Shown one piece after another: positions 1 through 10,152 of a stretch of 64,000 bases of DNA. Source of the stretch: Onchidella celtica (Eukaryota > Mollusca > Gastropoda > Systellommatophora > Onchidiidae); assembly GCA_963931925.1 (NCBI GenBank), contig OZ007570.1, positions 34,963,084 to 35,027,083 on the forward strand. The letters are read 5' to 3'. The position numbers and the translations under genes were made by a program. Numbering within the stretch: the first letter of the stretch is position 1; each line of letters begins with the position of its first letter. The notes below the pieces were generated by a model. That model saw nothing but the letters and a program-made list of their open reading frames with translations. It did no database searches and was not told the DNA's origin.

Positions 1-552
1 ATCATTCTGTTATATTGTGTACATCATCTTGCTTCTCCCTAGCACAATGTGATCTTTGTCGGGTCAACATTCTTACTTAAACTAAAACAAAACTCTAACT
101 ATATTGTACAGAACAGTCGCCGTGCCAGGAATCCAAGTCGCCAGGCCTCGACAAACTATAATGTTTAGAGCAGACATGGGCAGCCAACGTCCCGCGGGCC
201 GGATCCGGCCCGCCAAGCATTATTGGTTGGCCACGAGGTTCATTAAAAATGACTTTATCGCCACTGAGCTGTAAAAAGATAAATACACACACATGTACCT
301 CTGCTCACACCTCAAAACAAACAAAAACTTTTTTTTTCTGTGTTTAAATCAGTGTCATCTTAATTACAGAATGGCAGGGTGAGAGGTGAAAGTATTATGA
401 GGTGAATGTGTCCGGCCCTCTGCATCCTGACATGTTTCAGGTCTAGCCCCTACTATGGAGAAAGGCTGCCCACTTCTACGTTAGATCCTTTGATCAAGAG
501 CCCTCGGGGTTTTATTTTACTGATTTTAATTCTGTTTCTTTTTTTACCTCAG
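1..552 (+). other. Intron of the CD164-like gene (3' part)
   Basis: This stretch precedes the terminal exon and ends in a good acceptor: a pyrimidine-rich run at about 531-549 followed by AG at 551-552. I find no other exon in it. Its main content is a hAT-like insertion at 171-478, which ends about 75 bases before the acceptor. The upstream exons, including the signal peptide expected for this family, lie outside the window. Confidence 0.6.
171..478. mobile_element. Non-autonomous hAT-like element in CD164-like intron
   Basis: The left end reads CAGACATGGGCAGCC followed by a GGCCCGC-rich segment typical of hAT ends. The right end, GGCTGCCCACTTCTA, is its near reverse complement. Flanking 8-mers gtttagag (163-170) and cgttagat (479-486) match at 5 of 8 positions, consistent with an old target-site duplication. 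It is 308 bp with no coding capacity. The hAT assignment comes from end sequence style and the 8-bp flank only. Confidence 0.55.
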
Positions 553-1007
553 CTGATTCCAGCGATATGGCCAACAACTCCACCACTGCCACGCCAACGA
601 CAACTACCCCTAAAACGACCTCTACACCTAATACGGCCATCACCAACAATACCACGACCACTCCTGCAACTTCACCTACAAATACGACCACGACTCCCGG
701 AACCACCTCTAACACAACCACCACTCCCGGAACCACCTCTAACACAACCACCACTCCCGGTACCACTTCAAACACCACCAGCACCCCTGGGACCACCTCT
801 AACACCACCAGCATCTCAACCACAACCTCTGGCAAAGTTACCACCACGAAACCTCGTACAACAGGAAAGCCGTCAGACAGTGGTTCCTCCTTTGATGTGG
901 GCTCATTCTTTGGTGGTATGGCGCTTGTCGTGGGCTTGGTCATCATTGCATGGGTGGGCTGGATGTGCTACCAGAAGAGAAGCTCCGAGGGTTACAAGGC
1001 AATGTGA
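553..1007 (+). CDS. CD164/MGC-24-like sialomucin, terminal coding exon
   Basis: This exon follows an acceptor AG at 551-552; the first two bases complete a split codon and the frame then reads DSSDMANNST. The ATG at 567 is internal, not the real start. Numbered from that Met, residues 1-100 are a Thr/Ser/Pro-rich stalk with many NxT/S sites, expected to be heavily O- and N-glycosylated. Residues 105-114 (SGSSFDVGSF) resemble the juxtamembrane SFDAASF segment of vertebrate CD164. A single hydrophobic helix spans about 115-135, followed by a short tail with QKR and ending YKAM. In CD164 the tail also ends in a tyrosine-based YXX-hydrophobic signal for endosome/lysosome sorting, and YKAM fits that pattern. 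CD164-family proteins are sialomucins involved in adhesion and endolysosomal trafficking. Upstream exons are outside the window. The family call is from tail architecture, since mucin stalks carry little homology. Confidence 0.72.
687..806 (+). repeat. 30-bp coding minisatellite in the mucin stalk (4 units)
   Basis: Four tandem 30-bp units encode the decapeptide TTTPGTTSNT (three copies) and TSTPGTTSNT (one). Units 1-3 are almost identical at the DNA level, while the fourth has several third-position changes. The array stays in frame, so copy-number change would lengthen or shorten the glycosylated stalk without disrupting the membrane anchor. Confidence 0.85.
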
Positions 1008-1462
1008 TTGGTTGACAAAAATGCTGGGGGAGCGGAGTGTAAGAAATGATATGTGAATGCGTCTGGCTGATCGAAATAAGTTTTCAAACGTGTGATGATT
1101 GGAATAACTGAAGGGAACAATTATAGTTTCTTTGTTTATTTAGTTGTTGTTGTTGTTGTTTTTAATGTTTGTTGGAAATTAATGAGTTAAAGTGCAGATG
1201 TTTGAGAAGTTTTAGGCATGGCTGATCAGGGGGATCCGTGCAAGAAATATTTTCTAGCATGGACCCACAGTGCGTCTTGTCCACTCTGAAAAGGGCTAAG
1301 ATCTACAACTTGATTTAAAAACGTTTGTACTCATTTACAGGGCTCTCTTCAGACCCATACAAAGCAACTTTTGAGAATTTTACCAATGTGATAAAATTTT
1401 TAATGCATACGGAACTATTTGGTTCCACTTGTGAAAGGCAGAAGCTCTGCTAACCTAACATA

Positions 1463-1468
1463 AATAAA
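1463..1468 (+). terminator. Candidate poly(A) signal AATAAA (proximal)
   Basis: This is the first AATAAA after the CD164-like stop codon, about 456 bases downstream. It would give a short 3' UTR. The choice between this and later hexamers cannot be made from the sequence. Confidence 0.3.
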
Positions 1469-3116
1469 GTACCCAAATAGACCTTGAAACTCGCGAAGTG
1501 GCCGTCATCGTGCCGCCGTGCCGTAAATCTAAACTCAAACCCAAATGTCATGTAAATACATGCCAACAAAACTCCAAGTAGATTTTAGATCAAATAAATT
1601 ACAAAAAACAGAGTGTTGCTATTATGTAGTCTTTAGTTTCTGTAGTAACAATGGTTGATTCAACAGTTTAAGCGAAAAAGTTAAATTCATTGTTATATTT
1701 TTGTATGGAGGAGAGCCCCCTCTGGCAAGAGGGCTCGGGACAATCACCCCCTTTGTTGCCCCCCATTAAACCCGGCCATGCTGATCAGTCATTCTAAGTA
1801 CTCGTTTGGGCGGGGGTTGGGGGGGGGGGGGGTCTAGACCAAAAATTACCTTCGATACGCCTTACCACTGCCATTCTTTGATGGACACACCAAGTGTACA
1901 AAACTCATGAGATTTCTTGTGACACTGTCTTTAACACACATTTAAATAGGAGGCGTTTTGAAGGTAACATTTTGCTGTAACATTTTGTCTGTGGAATGTG
2001 TGTTTGATAAATGGTGGTTTGTCAGCGGTTGGCGAATGTGTTGATGCCCGGCTGGGTGGAGACAGTCTGACTGATTTTATTTAATGAGAGAAATAGAATA
2101 ACAGAGATTGAGAGAATGAGCTTTGGGTAGACGGGGGTGGTGGGGTGGGGAATCTGAAGATAGTGTAGAAGGGAAGAAGATGAAAATTGCAGAATATTAG
2201 GGAAGGCAGAAATGAAAAGGATAATTTTACCTGGCGTTTCCTCATTTCAAAACCGACAAAGGTTCACAAACATTGTTCTCCCAATAAAAGCTCTGGAGAA
2301 CGATCCACTGGCATGCCCCATGTGTGTGTCACCGAAATCCATGGTATTGGCAATCACGCAGTGTTCTGCAGCCCTCATGGGCTGAGCCAGGTCTGTGTGA
2401 TCCTGCTGTTTGTTGTGAACTGGGAAGTTCAACGTGCCTTCGTGCGCTGCGTCACGTCTATTAATTTTTGTGTCTTGTTTTGATTGAGTGCAGTGCCTGG
2501 CAAATTTTGACACGCCCGAAATAGTGAGACAGACTTGTTTTAGTCTAGCCAGTGCGTGATGCCCCGTTTAATTCCATAGTTCACATCTTACACTGAAATA
2601 GAGAAAAATACTTCGTCAAGTTATTGCGCCTAAATAAAATACATGTACAGAAATTGATTCAAAGTTTGCTGAGGTGGAGAAACTTGCTGCAGGTGTCAGA
2701 GAAAAGAACTATAAAATCAGGTGGAATTACATGGGATTGTGATTATCTTGAACTTTTACATGTTTTGTCTCACAAAATGTGGTATTTGCTAAATTTTGGA
2801 TAGACTATAACGATAAAACAGAATAAACCTGTCGGCCCCTTGCTTGTGTGAGACGTTTGCCACTCGGTTGCCCGTAAATTCATGATTGATTAGCTGATCA
2901 ATAGAATGCTGTGAAATGAGAGTGAGTTTGTCCATTTCGCTAAATGCTCACAATGCTGTTGCCATTTATATGATCATTATGTTTTTGTCCGATCATTGAA
3001 ATGTCCAATTCTGTATGTGTTTTTTCCGTCTTATATATATGTAATTAATTGATAGTGACGTCAATGCCTCGTGCTACATTTGTGATCATACTTGAATTTG
3101 CAAGAAATATGTTAGA

Positions 3117-3122
3117 AATAAA
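3117..3122 (+). terminator. Candidate poly(A) signal AATAAA (distal)
   Basis: This AATAAA is followed within about 30 bases by a T/GT-rich stretch (TTTATATTGAGTTTGTCC), the usual arrangement for a cleavage site. It would give a 3' UTR of roughly 2.1 kb for the CD164-like gene. Confidence 0.3.
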
Positions 3123-3157
3123 GATGATTTATGTTTTATATTGAGTTTGTCCTTCAC

Positions 3158-3350
3158 TGTCTTCTCAAGCGTTTTATCTGTATTTTGTCAGTCTTACTGT
3201 ACAGTACCTGTACCTTGAAAGTCTTCCTGCATTCTCAAGCACTTTAGCGGTACTTTGGATGTTATGGTGTATATCCAAGCATGCTGCTCTAATACTTTGG
3301 ACGTTTTATTGTTTTCTCAAGCGTGCTGTCTGTACTTTGAAACTCGTAAC
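3158..3350 (+). repeat. Degenerate tandem repeat, about 45-65 bp period
   Basis: Four diverged units each begin with a variant of TTCTCAAGC (third unit TATCCAAGC) and continue into TGTACTTTG-like sequence. They start near 3160, 3231, 3271 and 3313. Spacing is irregular, so this is an old, decayed tandem array. No coding frame runs through it. Confidence 0.5.
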
Positions 3351-3389
3351 AATGTCTTGTAGTACATGAGTTTTGTGTAATAAATAAAT

Positions 3390-5982
3390 TTATCATCTTC
3401 TTTCCCTTGAACTAACTACTATTCTCCAACTGCATGCAGCTGTGTTCTCCTTCATCTCCTATTAATAAGCATTGTTATTTATTTGCAATACATATTTCAT
3501 GCTTGGCTTTCTAAAATTACTATTGTATTGCATGAAATCGATTTTTTTAAAGAAATACTTATTACTTATCTGGAAAGATTTTCGGTGGGTTATAATCACA
3601 AACACTGTTGCATTTCTATATAATTAAAGTATAAGATCAGCTCTGAAATAATCAGAATTTAGACAATAATTCGTTTGTAAATGTTGAAGAAATGCGTTCT
3701 GTAATAGATAATGCTTATTGAGGAGTTCCTTTATTTTCCATATTGCGTTGACACGATGTCGCTGATGAAATCGTTCTCAACTTCTTACGTCCCGCTTACA
3801 CCTGGCAACGTTTAGAAAGCAAACTTAAGCCTACCCTACACTGTTTCTGGTTCAGTAATTTGAGTTGACACCTCTACCACAATTATAGAGCAAGCGACAA
3901 AAGAGAGAATTTTAAAATACTGTTTTTAAGAATATTATTTTAGGTTCAAGTAACAATAACAATAATAACAGAAGACAGTAATGTTATTTCACTTATTTGT
4001 GAACAACTGATGATGAACAGATATCCGAATTTAAAAAAAAAAAAATACAAATCCAGGGTCAGCAAAATTTACCCTTTGGCAAGGCGAAAAAATTTGGCCC
4101 AGTTTGGGAGCCTCAGCATTAAATCAAGTTGGAGGAGAAATGACAATTATTTTTGCACTAGCTAACGAAACAAAAAATATTTTGCGGTTCAAACAAATCG
4201 TAAATAAATCGTATTAAAGATTGAATTTTGTCCCAAAATGAATGTGTCCACCTAATTTATCATTAAATCTTGAGGCAGTATAGAAAGTCTTGTAATTTTT
4301 GGCTATCCAGGCACGAAGTTTTAACTGCTTGCATGTTCACCACTAGCTCCAGAATACTTTGAAGCTTAGAAAACTTTAATATATGACTAGTGTATAGCGC
4401 CTTGCCTACTGCATGAATCCATCAATACTTAATGTATTTATCTTCCTCTTGTCTTATCTTTTCAATATAAATTCCATTTGTTACCAAAAACGACTGAAAA
4501 ATAATCACAGCAAACCACCAAGAGCAGTGACACAACCAATTTTAATGTAAACAATATTATGATAAATGTCAGTTCCGTACAAAAATCAATTCTTGTAAAG
4601 TTTCCTTTTGACATTTTGCTTCAAATATTCAGTTTCATTAACAAAATTAATGAAGCCGACGATGACCAAAAAAAAAAAATCAGTTTTGGGGTTTTGTTTT
4701 TTTAATTTCTGTAAATTGATGAATTACCTAGTTGTGTAGCCCTGCCTGGTGCTAAAGTTTCATTTCAGAAATTATCTAAACCGGAAATCATTCACAGTAC
4801 GGAAAATTCATGCTTTTTCTTTTTAATACAGACAATGAAAATACTCTAGATCTAGTGTTTTGAATTTTTAACTACTATTTCTCAAGAGAAGAAAAAGTGA
4901 CTCCAAACGTTTTTCCATTGGACTTTCACTGGTCCCGTTATGAAATGGCACAAATGCGAAAGGACTAATTCTACATGAGAGGTGAAAAAAAAGTTGTTAT
5001 TCGTGAAATATATTCTTTACTTCAGGTATATGTTGGTTACAAGCATCTGATGATTGCATTCCCCCTTAAATCAAGAAACAAAAACAAAAACAAAAAACAA
5101 TAATTTCTTCGAGGTTCTCATACAATATTTTGGCAAAAATCAAAACGACTGTCTTGGAAATTCTGCTGTTGTAAAGACACTAATATTGTTTCATGACAGA
5201 GCTAATAAACTGGCTTTTACATGTAAATTCGCATACATACAAAAGTCACTGAGACTGAGTCCTAATACTGGTAAAATTGTAGGTACTAGCGAGTTGAAGA
5301 AACAAATCATGACAACTACAATCAAAGAAAACATGACGAACGAAAGAGGACTGTTTTGAGAAGAAAGGGTCAAATTCCTAATCATGAAAGTTCTGCCTTG
5401 GAAATCAAAAGTGAAACAGAAACCGCCAGAATGTTTAGCATTTTCTTGATCAGAACAAAGCCTGACAACCGTGAACTGGTGAGTCGTTCTTGTAGTTTTT
5501 CACACAAAATATCCTGTATTCTTTCAGCTTGTGTTTGTCTCTGGATCCATTTGGCCGATGTGAAGTTGCTGAGGTTCAAGTGGGAGCTGAAGAAAGATGA
5601 TTTGTCCCTTAAGGAAATTCGGCAATGTTTGTAGTTAAATGCTTCTGTTTCCCAGATTTGTGCAGCCTGAAATGATGAATACGTCACAAAACACACATGA
5701 CATGTAGATGATGTAAGAAACTTGATCTTTTCCACACACCAATAAAATACCCAGACTGGATGATCCCATTGTGTGGCGTCACAAAACAGCGTAAGGTCAT
5801 GAACCATCCGCCATTTTAGGTTTTCGGTAGCGACCGACGCTTCAGCATAGCTGCAATTTTGAATGATACCACTTTGACGCGCCTACTGAATGCGGAAGTT
5901 TGGTTCCGCACCAAGAAATTAATACATATACAACCAATCTTGACAAATAAAAAGAAATTTCTACTGCAGATAGAACTAGATT
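3390..5982. other. AT-rich stretch without recognised genes
   Basis: I see no convincing exon here. The open frames on both strands (for example 5054-5359 and 5382-5807) lack a recognisable domain. Short A or T runs occur near 4031 and 4667. A CAGGGTCAGC-like start near 4054 resembles a hAT end but I could not find a partner end. Confidence 0.4.
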
Positions 5983-6039
5983 CGGAATTTCGCGAGCGGC
6001 GGCCATGTTGGTTATACAGTCGCCGCTCGGGAAATTCCG
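5983..6039. repeat. Short hairpin: 19-nt arms, 19-nt loop
   Basis: The arm at 5983-6001 (cggaatttcgcgagcggcg) pairs with 6021-6039 with one mismatch in 19. The loop is 19 nt and contains CCATGTTGG. The arms are GC-rich in AT-rich surroundings. It could be a structured RNA, a protein-binding palindrome or the relic of a fold-back element. Confidence 0.7.
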
Positions 6040-6239
6040 TAAAAAAACGACACAGCCCGAAGCTGGTGTTTCCAGTTTGGTTAATTTATTAGTCTGTGGT
6101 CTTTTCCGAGTGTTCGGTGGTCGGGTGAACAAGGCTGGTCTCCACCGTTATAAGAGATGGCAGAATGCCTTTATTGTTTACCGTCATCCAAAATCCATTT
6201 GCACATTCCTGTATGTCACAGTCATCTAACTTCAGGCTT

Positions 6240-7478
6240 TTACTTGGAACACCACATCCGTTTCCAAGGTGCGCCATTAAATTCTAGATGATAATCAATG
6301 GGACTGGGTGAAGTTCGCCATATCGCCGTTGTACGGAACTGGTTGTTGTCCTCACTAGACTGTGACGTTGACCTTATGGTCTGGCATATCATACTTTTAG
6401 ATTTATAAGCTAGAGAACTGAAAAATGATGGCTGCACGGGTGATCCTTTATAAAGTTTACACGAACCATATGAAAGTTCCAGTGTGCTCACATGACCAAA
6501 ATAATATCTAATAAAGTTTGTACATAGTTTGCAGACATACAATTTGTGTCACAGCGAATCACAGAGCCAGTAAAAACAGCTCCTCAAAATTACTCTACTC
6601 TCAAACATGTATGGACTGGGAATGGTATTCTCATAACCCATTCTCCGAAACTCATAATATGACTCTATTGTTTGTGAGAATTGGTAAGTTCCATTGAGCG
6701 GGATGACCAGTGGAATTTCATGAGGCTCTGAGTCTTTACCAGCATTGCAGTAATACACATTAGCACTTTCGTACACATTTCCATTTGACAAATCTGCCAC
6801 ATATTTGAACTGTTCAGTATAGTCCATTAAACCGGTTATGACTTGGTTCAATTCAATGTACTGCTCAGATGATTCGGTGGAACGAATTGTTGATGATGTT
6901 GTGATTGATACTTGTGTTACAACAGGAAGGTTTGGGGACTTTTCTGCACACCAGTTAAGCGCCGAGATCCACCTGAACTTGAGACATCCAGGCACTGAAT
7001 CACAGGAGTATCCAAATTGTTGTTGGCTTTGTGTAAAAATCTTTGGACACTGAAACTGAAAATCATTACAGCAACTTTCATAAATTGGACAGTTTACGTC
7101 ACATAAACAAGATTCCAATCCATCTTCCCAGATTGATATGGTACTACATAGATCCTTACAGCTCTTACTTGATTCATTTTCTGGTACTGAACACAGATCT
7201 AACTGTTGAACAAACTCATGTAGAACGTCACACAACGGCCGTTCTGGATCTTTCTGTTCGTATTCATTGTCGGGGAGTTTCTGGTTTTCTTCGATATGGC
7301 AAGGATGAGCCGAGGTACCAGAAACAGTGGAATCTTCTACACATGAACGTGTATCATTGGTAGTGTTTACCTGATCTGGCTTGATGCTTCTCTTACTGAC
7401 AACTGAAGTTACAGTTGTGTCCATTCTGTTGGAAGTATTCCTGGTCTGTGTCTTCGTCGCTCTGTTTTCCATTTCCTA
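6240..7478 (-). CDS. Somatomedin-B domain protein exon, in-frame TGA near 3' end
   Basis: On the minus strand a 307-codon frame runs from an ATG at 7472 to a TGA at 6551-6549. An AG acceptor (about 7479-7480) immediately precedes it and an in-frame TAG lies just upstream, so this is probably an internal exon. Residues 105-142 have the complete eight-cysteine somatomedin-B pattern (C-x3-C-x12-C-x-C-x3-C-x5-CC-x6-C, with CLCDVNC and ESCCND). This disulfide-knotted module occurs in secreted proteins and receptor ectodomains. Further Cys residues follow (157, 163, 175), then a segment with NVYYCNAG. That segment recalls the extracellular region of molluscan adhesion-type receptor proteins, from memory and unconfirmed. 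The same frame stays open for about 100 more codons past the TGA, to a TAA at 6240-6242, and contains CKLYKGSPV. Either the TGA is a nonsense mutation, or the exon ends at a donor-like GTAATT near 6597 and the rest is intron. No signal peptide or membrane segment lies within the exon. Confidence 0.6.
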
Positions 7479-7514
7479 TTGTGAGTAATTTGGTTACATG
7501 GCTCAAATATTTTT

Positions 7515-7908
7515 GTATTTGTTAATTTGTATTTCTTTAATTCCATTTGGGAAATTTGCCTTAGTGTCATTACAGCCCAGTTACAACTGGAGCAGACACG
7601 TCGTCGCCACAGGACAGCGCCTATAGGCATTTTTGTTTTGTTTGTTTGTTTGTTTGTTTGGTTTTGTTTTTGTTTGTTTTGTTTTGTTTTGGAGGGGGTG
7701 GGGGGGGGGGGGAGTCGGTGAAATAGGGAATAGTTTTTCTTTAGTTTTGCGTGGGCATAGGCCTTGTTAGGCCTGCTCACCTCGACCTCCATATGAAAAT
7801 ATTGAGAAAAATCCCAAAATTCCAACATGCCTGCATGCACCGACCGAGAATCGAACTCGCCGCCTTCGGCATGAGGGCCGAACACCTTGCTTCTAGACCA
7901 GTGTGCCC
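7515..7908 (-). mobile_element. tRNA-derived SINE, subfamily with CAGTTGTAACTGGGC tail
   Basis: Read on the minus strand, the head is a tRNA-like unit: A-box region TGGTCTAGAAGCAAGG near 7900 and a B box GTTCGATTC within 7844-7858. After a GCAGGCATGTTGGAATTTTGG linker it has a short body, a G/C run and GTTT-rich DNA. It ends in a 3' module with CCAGTTGTAACTGGGC and GGCAAATTTCCCAAATGG. The same head and 3' module occur in the SINE at 9715-10152. The conserved middle seen in the other copies is missing here. Confidence 0.8.
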
Positions 7909-7911
7909 CCT

Positions 7912-8210
7912 ATAGACCCTTTTCATTTCCCGTCCTCCATATCACGTGGTTTGCAAACAAAATGGCGGCCTGCCTCACTTGTAGGACGGAAGCGGTGGAC
8001 AACGGTCGAACGATGCCATCCTCTTGTTGGGCACCCAATGTACGAACCCGTTACGTGCTGATTTTGTCATAAAAATGCATCTTTGCTTAGACTGTGCACA
8101 TATTCAGATGCCATCACTAAGGCAAGTGGAGGTTTTTGCCCTACACGGTGCTTTTCGAAGCCGTACGGCTCCCCGCAAACAACCGCAACGCGGAAGTGAA
8201 AAGGGTCCAT
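7912..8210. mobile_element. MITE-like element with GACCCTTTTCAYTTCC ends
   Basis: The left end atagacccttttcatttcc and the right end ggaagtgaaaagggtccat are near-perfect inverted repeats with two mismatches over 19 bp. The 299-bp interior carries a CACGTG E-box (about 7943) close to TTTGCAAACAAAATGGCGGC, which has a YY1-type AAATGGCGGC core. It abuts the head of the neighbouring SINE. The superfamily is not assigned, and a TA target site is possible. Confidence 0.65.
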
Positions 8211-8367
8211 AAACCCTGTCTATATAATATCCTGTCTAAGTACAACAATCGTAATTACGTACTCCCTGTAAGACGGGAGTAAAATTAATGACTGGACCAT
8301 TAAGACAACACACTATATAACTTTGGCTGAGAGGGCCCTTTCTGTGAGACAGCTTTATTGATTTTTG

Positions 8368-8420
8368 TTATATATATATACATAATTAATATATATAATT
8401 AACATATATATATATATGTT
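8368..8420. repeat. (TA)n-rich palindromic stretch
   Basis: Alternating TA runs separated by ATAATTAATAT form a largely self-complementary segment. It is low-complexity DNA with no gene signal. Confidence 0.7.
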
Positions 8421-8504
8421 GTTTGTTTGTTTTTTTGTATAATTATATGATTCGAGGTTCAACTACTGCAGTTTTTGACATCCTCTGACTACTTTAGAAT
8501 TTCT

Positions 8505-8740
8505 GAGTTTGAGTTTGAGTTTGGGTTTTAAGGCGCATCGGCAAGATAACGGCCACTCTCCGCCTTTCGCGGTGTATTTGGGTACATGTTCTTTATATAT
8601 GTTTCGTATCCAGAGCTTCTAAATTTAACAATGGAATTAAATATTTTCACATAATTTTATAACATCAGTAAAGTAAAGTTGTTTTGTATGGATCTGAAAC
8701 AAGTTTTGTAAATGAGACCTTAACCTCTCTCAAAAAGCAT
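8505..8740 (+). repeat. Interspersed repeat, GTTTGAGTTT family, copy 1
   Basis: It begins with GAGTTTGAGTTTGAGTTTGG, then a GGCGCATCGGCAAGATAACGG segment and CTTTCGCGG. Related copies in the same orientation lie at 29425-29680 and 49123-49300. The three share the opening, the 'cgg..ggcat/tag..ataa' block and a downstream TTCAGAGC/AAATTAA-type tail. The class is unknown; the directional layout is SINE-like, but I see no Pol III boxes. Confidence 0.55.
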
Positions 8741-9714
8741 ATTTATTATGATACGTTGCGGGTCCACGTTAGAAAATAATTCTTTCATGGGTCTGCAGGC
8801 ATAGTGCCTTCTTCGGATATGCATGAAGTCTACATATTCAGTCAAAATAATATGTTTTATTGATAGTTGGCTATTGCATGCCACACATGCGGGGTATCTA
8901 CAACCCTGAGTAAAAAACGGTGTGTGAGGTGGGTATGACGGGGCGGAGTCTACTAAGGACTATATTCATCTCTCCGATTTTGTTGAGAGGCAAGGGTTCA
9001 CTGTCCAAGTTGATCTTGGATAAAGTGTAGTTTTTTTGTTGTTTATTCATCCCACCTCTCTCGCCACCTCGATTCAATGAAGTTACTAGAAGCAGGTTCA
9101 AAGTCAGTATGTGGTATTTTTGGGTGCTCTGGCGGATGTTTCAATGTGTCTTTGGCCATGACGTCTTCCCGTTTCATTTCCCTTGATGCCATTGTGGCTT
9201 GAGTTTCTGAAGTTCTGAAGTCCCAACATAAGAATACTTCTCTGTCTTTTTGTTTAGTTTCTTTGTGTAGGTTTTTGTCACAAAATGATTTTTCACTCAC
9301 AGTGCGATGTGGCTTACATGGGCATAGCAATCGTTATGTTATTATTTATTGGTTTGCCTCACTTACGTCACCCTCAGTTGTGATGTTCACCACACGGCTG
9401 CTGAGCATGCGCACTGGCAAAGAGTTCTTTTTCAACATGCACGCTCGCAGAGATTATTTTGTAATTGAAAACGAAGAAATAATGTCGTGGAAAGTTTCGA
9501 CAAAAAACGGAATAAAAGTAAAAATTTCGTAAGAGCACAAGTTTAGCTACGTCACGTGAAACAAACCGAAAATACTGTTGTTACTTGTACGTACGTTCCC
9601 TATGTAGGTATCTTAAAAGCTTTTTGTGACTCCAGGGCCACAGAGCTCCTCCCGAAATACGCCTAACAACAGCCTTAATTTTTTTTTATCTTTTGTATTT
9701 TTGTATTTTGTATA
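8741..9714. other. No recognised gene
   Basis: Mixed sequence with short open frames only. A segment near 9398-9412 contains GAGCATGCGCACTGG, which resembles an NRF1-type GCATGCGC site, but there is no adjacent exon to support a promoter. Confidence 0.35.
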
Positions 9715-10152
9715 TTTCTTTACTCCCATTTGGGAAATTTGCCTTTGTGCCATTGCAGCCCAGTTACAACTGGAACAGGCACGTCGTCGCCACAGTGCAG
9801 CGCCGGTCAGCGGTTTTTGTTGTTTTTTTTTGGAGGGGGGGGGAGATGAGGGGAGGAGCGGGAGGGAATGGTAGGGATGAATTTTATTTAATTTTGCCTG
9901 GGCAGCCGCCTGTCGGGCCTGCTCTTTTCGATTTCCAACTGCCAAGGTATCTTTAACTTGTGCAACGTGCACACGGGCCCTCCGAATTTCTTGTCCTTAT
10001 CCGGGAAGACTAGGTACTCGATCTTACCTCCCATAGGATCAGGGACAGGAAAATATGAGAAAAATCCCAAAATTCCAACATGCCTGCACCGACCGGGATT
10101 TGAACCCGGTACCTTTGGCATGAGAGGCCAGCACCTTGCCTCTAGACCACCA
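9715..10152 (-). mobile_element. tRNA-derived SINE, full-length form
   Basis: On the minus strand it starts TGGTGGTCTAGAGGCAAGG (A-box region, about 10150-10130) and has a B box GGTTCAAATCC near 10098. Next comes a conserved central region (GAGTACCTAGTCTTC, GGATAAGGAC, GGAGGGCCCGTG, TACCTTGGCAGTTGG), then a G-rich spacer, then the CAGTTGTAACTGGGC 3' module. The central region is shared with 18762-19199 and 38102-38573, whose 3' ends differ. I could not fix a target-site duplication. Confidence 0.85.

Larger units (their letters stand above)
1008..3122 (+). other. Probable 3' UTR / downstream region of the CD164-like gene
   Basis: No coding frame continues past the TGA at 1005-1007. AATAAA hexamers occur at 1463-1468, around 2285, 2632 and 2822, and at 3117-3122, so the transcript end cannot be fixed from sequence. 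A long G run (about 1807-1832) and a short GTT run (about 1144-1158) interrupt otherwise AT-rich DNA. Confidence 0.4.

Noticed and set aside
512-946. 144-codon minus-strand frame opposite the CD164-like exon
   Set aside because: It is the antisense shadow of the Thr-rich stalk; the plus frame has an acceptor, a membrane helix and a family-like tail.
4026-4130. hAT-like left end CAGGGTCAGC
   Set aside because: No inverted partner or 8-bp duplication could be found downstream.
6549-6551. TGA as a selenocysteine codon in the SMB exon
   Set aside because: No selenoprotein context is recognised and a donor-like GTAATT just upstream or a nonsense mutation explains it more simply.
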